This document shows, piece by piece, positions 23,383 through 25,493 of a DNA stretch of 25,493 nt. Position 1 is the stretch's first letter. Each line of letters starts with the position of its first letter. Below the pieces are notes generated by a model that saw only the letters and a program-made list of their open reading frames with translations, had not been told where the DNA came from and did no database searches. Location: the NCBI GenBank assembly GCA_900316925.1, contig ONEU01000130.1:1-25493 (forward strand), read 5' to 3'. The position numbers were made by a program, and so were the translations under genes. This DNA is from an uncultured Eubacteriales bacterium (GTDB taxonomy: Bacteria > Bacillota > Clostridia > Oscillospirales > Acutalibacteraceae).

Positions 23383-24558
23383 ATGGCATTTTCAATGGAT
23401 TTACCCGATGTAGAAACCGTGAAGGAAGAAGTCAAGGAGGAACTGGTTCCCGCTCCCGAAACGAAGGAAAAGCTGGAAAAGGTCGCCGACAGCAATACCT
23501 CAGAGCTGTTCACCTTTGACCTGGGTTCTCTGGATGACAGACGTCAGATCGTCACCTCCATCGAGACCTTCGGTACGGATCTGGTACAGAAGTCCACACA
23601 GAAGAACGAGCTGCTCAACGTCAGACTGGTTGACCTGACCAAGATGGGCGGCGAGAACGGCGAGGTCGTGAACGGCCTGGCACAGCTCCAGACACAGATG
23701 AAGGATCTGGATCCTTCCGGCATCGACTTTGTGAAGAAGAGTGCTCTGAGCAAGCTTTTCAACCCGATCAAGAATTATTTTGCCAAGTTTGAGAAGGCTG
23801 ATTCCATCATTGCCGACACCGTAGAGTCGCTGGGTAAGGGCAAGGCAGTCCTGAAGCGCGACAATACGACCCTTGAAGTAGAGCAGCTTGCTCTGCGTGA
23901 TCTCACCAAGAAGCTTGCCCAGCAGATTGAACTGGGTATGCAGATGGACGAGGCAATCTCCAACGCCATTGAAAAGGCCAAGGTGGAGAATGTGGACGAA
24001 GAGCGCATCAAGTTCATCGAGGAAGAGGTACTCTTCCCGCTGCGCCAGAAGGTCATGGATATGCAGCAGATGCAGGCTGTCAATATGCAGGGCATTATTG
24101 CGATGGAGATTGTCCGCCGCAATAACCGTGAGCTGATCCGTGCCGTTGACCGTGCCGAGAGCGTAACGGTTTCCGCATTGAGAATTGCCGTGACCGTGGC
24201 AAGTGCCCTTTACAACCAGAAGATCGTTCTGGAGAAGGTAAACGCCGTCAATGAAGCTACCAACAAGCTCATCGGCGCCACCTCCAAAATGCTCAAGGAG
24301 CAGGGTGCTACCATTCAGCAGCAGGCAATGGAGACCAACATTTCTGTGGATACGCTCCGTGCCGCCTTTACGGACACCTTTGAGGCACTGGATTCCGTCA
24401 CAGAGTATAAGGCAAAGGCTCTGCCGCAGATGAAAACGACCATCGAGGAGTTCCGCAAGCTGGCTGATGAGGGCGAGAAGCGCATTGTCAGGATGGAAGC
24501 AAGAGAAGCTGAAATCAACAAGCTCACCGGCGGTGACAATAATCCCCGTATCGGCTGA
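23383..24558 (+). CDS. TelA family protein (tellurite resistance/stress-associated)
   Basis: This 391-residue soluble, almost wholly helical protein has an acidic N-terminal tail (VKEEVKEELVPAPE), then the TelA core. Recognisable parts are LTKMGGENGEV, LSKLFNPIKNYFAKFEKADSII, QQIELGMQMDEAI and the C-terminal TEYKAKALPQMKTTIEEF. The TelA family is named for plasmid tellurite resistance, but most chromosomal members have no proven role; Bacillus YceH is one. It follows the VWA gene by 69 bases with AGGAGG before the ATG, and the first terminator after the promoter at 20644 comes right behind it. It most likely acts with the XpaC-like and VWA proteins at the membrane. Resistance to tellurite should not be assumed. 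Confidence 0.9.
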   Translation: MAFSMDLPDVETVKEEVKEELVPAPETKEKLEKVADSNTSELFTFDLGSLDDRRQIVTSIETFGTDLVQKSTQKNELLNVRLVDLTKMGGENGEVVNGLAQLQTQMKDLDPSGIDFVKKSALSKLFNPIKNYFAKFEKADSIIADTVESLGKGKAVLKRDNTTLEVEQLALRDLTKKLAQQIELGMQMDEAISNAIEKAKVENVDEERIKFIEEEVLFPLRQKVMDMQQMQAVNMQGIIAMEIVRRNNRELIRAVDRAESVTVSALRIAVTVASALYNQKIVLEKVNAVNEATNKLIGATSKMLKEQGATIQQQAMETNISVDTLRAAFTDTFEALDSVTEYKAKALPQMKTTIEEFRKLADEGEKRIVRMEAREAEINKLTGGDNNPRIG

Positions 24559-24580
24559 TCCGACAAGAGAATACGATCCG

Positions 24581-24617
24581 ATCTGCTATTCTGTCACACA
24601 GGATAGCAGATTTTTTT
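24581..24617 (+). terminator. Strong terminator after the TelA-family gene
   Basis: ATCTGCTATTCTG at 24581-24593 pairs with CAGGATAGCAGAT at 24599-24611 (13 pairs, one T-G), with a 5-base loop and seven T residues (24611-24617). It separates the TelA unit from the ABC genes. Confidence 0.93.
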
Positions 24618-24697
24618 GCTTCTTGCAGCGGATTAAGAATGATACACCAAATTTGGAAGATGATGTCAAATTTTTCGTGAAAAACATAGAATTATTC

Positions 24698-24726
24698 TTG
24701 TATGCACGAAATGAATGCGGTATAAT
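24698..24726 (+). promoter_or_regulatory. Sigma-A promoter for the ABC transporter genes
   Basis: TTGTAT at 24698-24703 and a perfect TATAAT at 24721-24726 are spaced by 17 bases, 44 bases before the ATPase start. The AT-rich stretch before it (24618-24697) holds nothing else I recognise. Confidence 0.7.
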
Positions 24727-24769
24727 CGTATTTATAGTAGATAGCATCAAAGCTGAAAGGAGTCGTGTT

Positions 24770-25441
24770 ATGGAAATTCTCAGAACAGAAAATCTCATCA
24801 AGACCTATGGAACGGGGGAGAATGCATTCAATGCAGTTGACGGCATTTCCTTCTCGGTACAGGAGGGCGAGTTTGTCGCCATCGTGGGATCGAGCGGCAG
24901 CGGCAAGAGTACGCTGATGCACATGCTGGGCGGTGTGGACAGACCCACCAGCGGTTCCATCATCATTGACGGAGAGGATATCACCACCAAAAACAATGAC
25001 CAGCTTGCGGTTTTCCGCAGAAGAAAGATCGGCATTGTTTATCAGTTCTATAACCTCATTCCCATCCTCACCGCAGAGGAAAATGTGACCCTTCCCATGC
25101 AGCTGGACGGCAAAAAGCCCGACAGTAACAGGGTGGACGAGATTTTCGAGAAATTAGGTATCGCCCATAGGCGCAAGAATCTCCCGAATGAGCTGTCGGG
25201 CGGTCAGCAGCAGAGGGTGTCCATTGGCAGAGCCATCATCAACGATCCTGCCATCCTGTTAGCCGATGAGCCTACCGGTAACCTCGACTCCAAGTCAACA
25301 GACGATATCGTGAGCCTGCTCAAGCTCACCAACAAGACCTTCCATCAGACTATCATAATGATTACCCATAACCTGGAAATTTCCAAGGAAGCAGACAGGA
25401 TCATCCGTATCCGTGACGGAAAGATTGAAGAGGAGGTGTAA
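24770..25441 (+). CDS. ABC transporter ATP-binding protein, LolD/MacB (FtsX-permease) type
   Basis: This cytoplasmic ATPase of 223 residues powers an FtsX/MacB-type permease. The domains are complete: Walker A GSSGSGKS (40-47), Q-loop region YQFYNLIP, signature LSGGQQQR (142-149), Walker B ILLADEP (D166, E167) with the LolD-type EPTGNLDSK, and the switch histidine in IMITHNLE. GAAAGGAG at 24755-24762 is seven bases before ATG 24770; the longer open frame runs back through the terminator and is not used. Such pairs in Firmicutes often export antimicrobial peptides or lipoproteins or act in envelope stress. The substrate is unknown. A permease start follows three bases after the stop. Confidence 0.92.
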   Translation: MEILRTENLIKTYGTGENAFNAVDGISFSVQEGEFVAIVGSSGSGKSTLMHMLGGVDRPTSGSIIIDGEDITTKNNDQLAVFRRRKIGIVYQFYNLIPILTAEENVTLPMQLDGKKPDSNRVDEIFEKLGIAHRRKNLPNELSGGQQQRVSIGRAIINDPAILLADEPTGNLDSKSTDDIVSLLKLTNKTFHQTIIMITHNLEISKEADRIIRIRDGKIEEEV

Positions 25442-25444
25442 GCC

Positions 25445-25493
25445 TTGAATATTACCCGGAAGCTTACCCTCAAAAACCTGAAATTAAACAGGA
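25445..25493 (+). CDS. Start of the partner ABC permease (truncated by the window end)
   Basis: Sixteen codons from TTG at 25445 read MNITRKLTLKNLKLNR, which is the basic cytoplasmic start seen in many FtsX/MacB-type permeases (L-x-L-KNL-K-NR). A GAGGAGGTG ribosome site overlaps the end of the ATPase gene. The rest lies outside the window, so the family is inferred mainly from the position. Confidence 0.6.
   Translation, partial: MNITRKLTLKNLKLNR

Noticed and set aside
23383..24558. Tellurite resistance as the function of the TelA-family gene
   Set aside because: The family name comes from a plasmid phenotype. No ter operon genes are present, so the name alone does not support resistance.

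Overview
The window reads as chromosomal DNA of a Gram-positive gut-type Clostridia, most likely a Ruminococcus-like member of the Oscillospiraceae. The reasons are moderately high GC, strong AGGAGG ribosome sites, several TTG/GTG starts, an Rnf complex in the clostridial order C-D-G-E-A-B, a cdaA-cdaR pair, and a glf plus GlfT2-like galactofuranosyltransferase pair. This placement is inference from gene content; no rRNA or other species marker is present. I see no insertion sequence, phage, tRNA, rRNA or CRISPR array. Almost all genes are on the + strand; one membrane-protein gene is on the - strand.

Layout. (1) 3-1977: end of UDP-galactopyranose mutase, overlapped by a GlfT2-like galactofuranosyltransferase, then a terminator. 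(2) 2115-3484: DUF3343 small protein overlapping a class V aminotransferase/cysteine desulfurase, a likely sulfur or selenium trafficking pair. (3) 3566-8267: a promoter and structured leader, then cdaA (c-di-AMP synthase) and its membrane regulator cdaR (YbbR), a polyprenyl-phosphate-type glycosyltransferase and an M20 dipeptidase. (4) 8343-9117: a single-gene unit for a phosphoribosyltransferase-like protein with an altered PRPP loop. (5) 9255-12521: a YbhN-type membrane protein and two tandem GT2 enzymes, probably surface-glycopolymer assembly. (6) 12624-13916: a membrane-anchored VanY-type D,D-carboxypeptidase. (7) 13940-14641, - strand: a six-helix membrane protein converging on the carboxypeptidase gene over one bidirectional terminator. 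(8) 14771-19886: promoter, leader and the complete rnfCDGEAB operon (ferredoxin:NAD+ oxidoreductase ion pump), ended by a strong terminator. (9) 19909-20604: Sfp-type phosphopantetheinyl transferase. (10) 20644-24617: a sigma-A-like promoter, a long leader and a three-gene unit made of an XpaC-like membrane protein, a membrane-anchored solute-binding/von Willebrand A fusion protein and a TelA-family protein. (11) 24698-end: promoter, a LolD/MacB-type ABC ATPase and the first codons of its likely permease.

The genes fall into two themes: cell envelope (galactofuran, c-di-AMP signalling, glycosyltransferases, carboxypeptidase) and redox energy (Rnf). The least understood part, and my best candidate for an undescribed system, is the XpaC/SBP-VWA/TelA unit at 20825-24558. 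XpaC and TelA families are known to co-occur. The extracellular binding-protein plus VWA fusion between them suggests a trans-envelope sensing or stress complex of unknown function.
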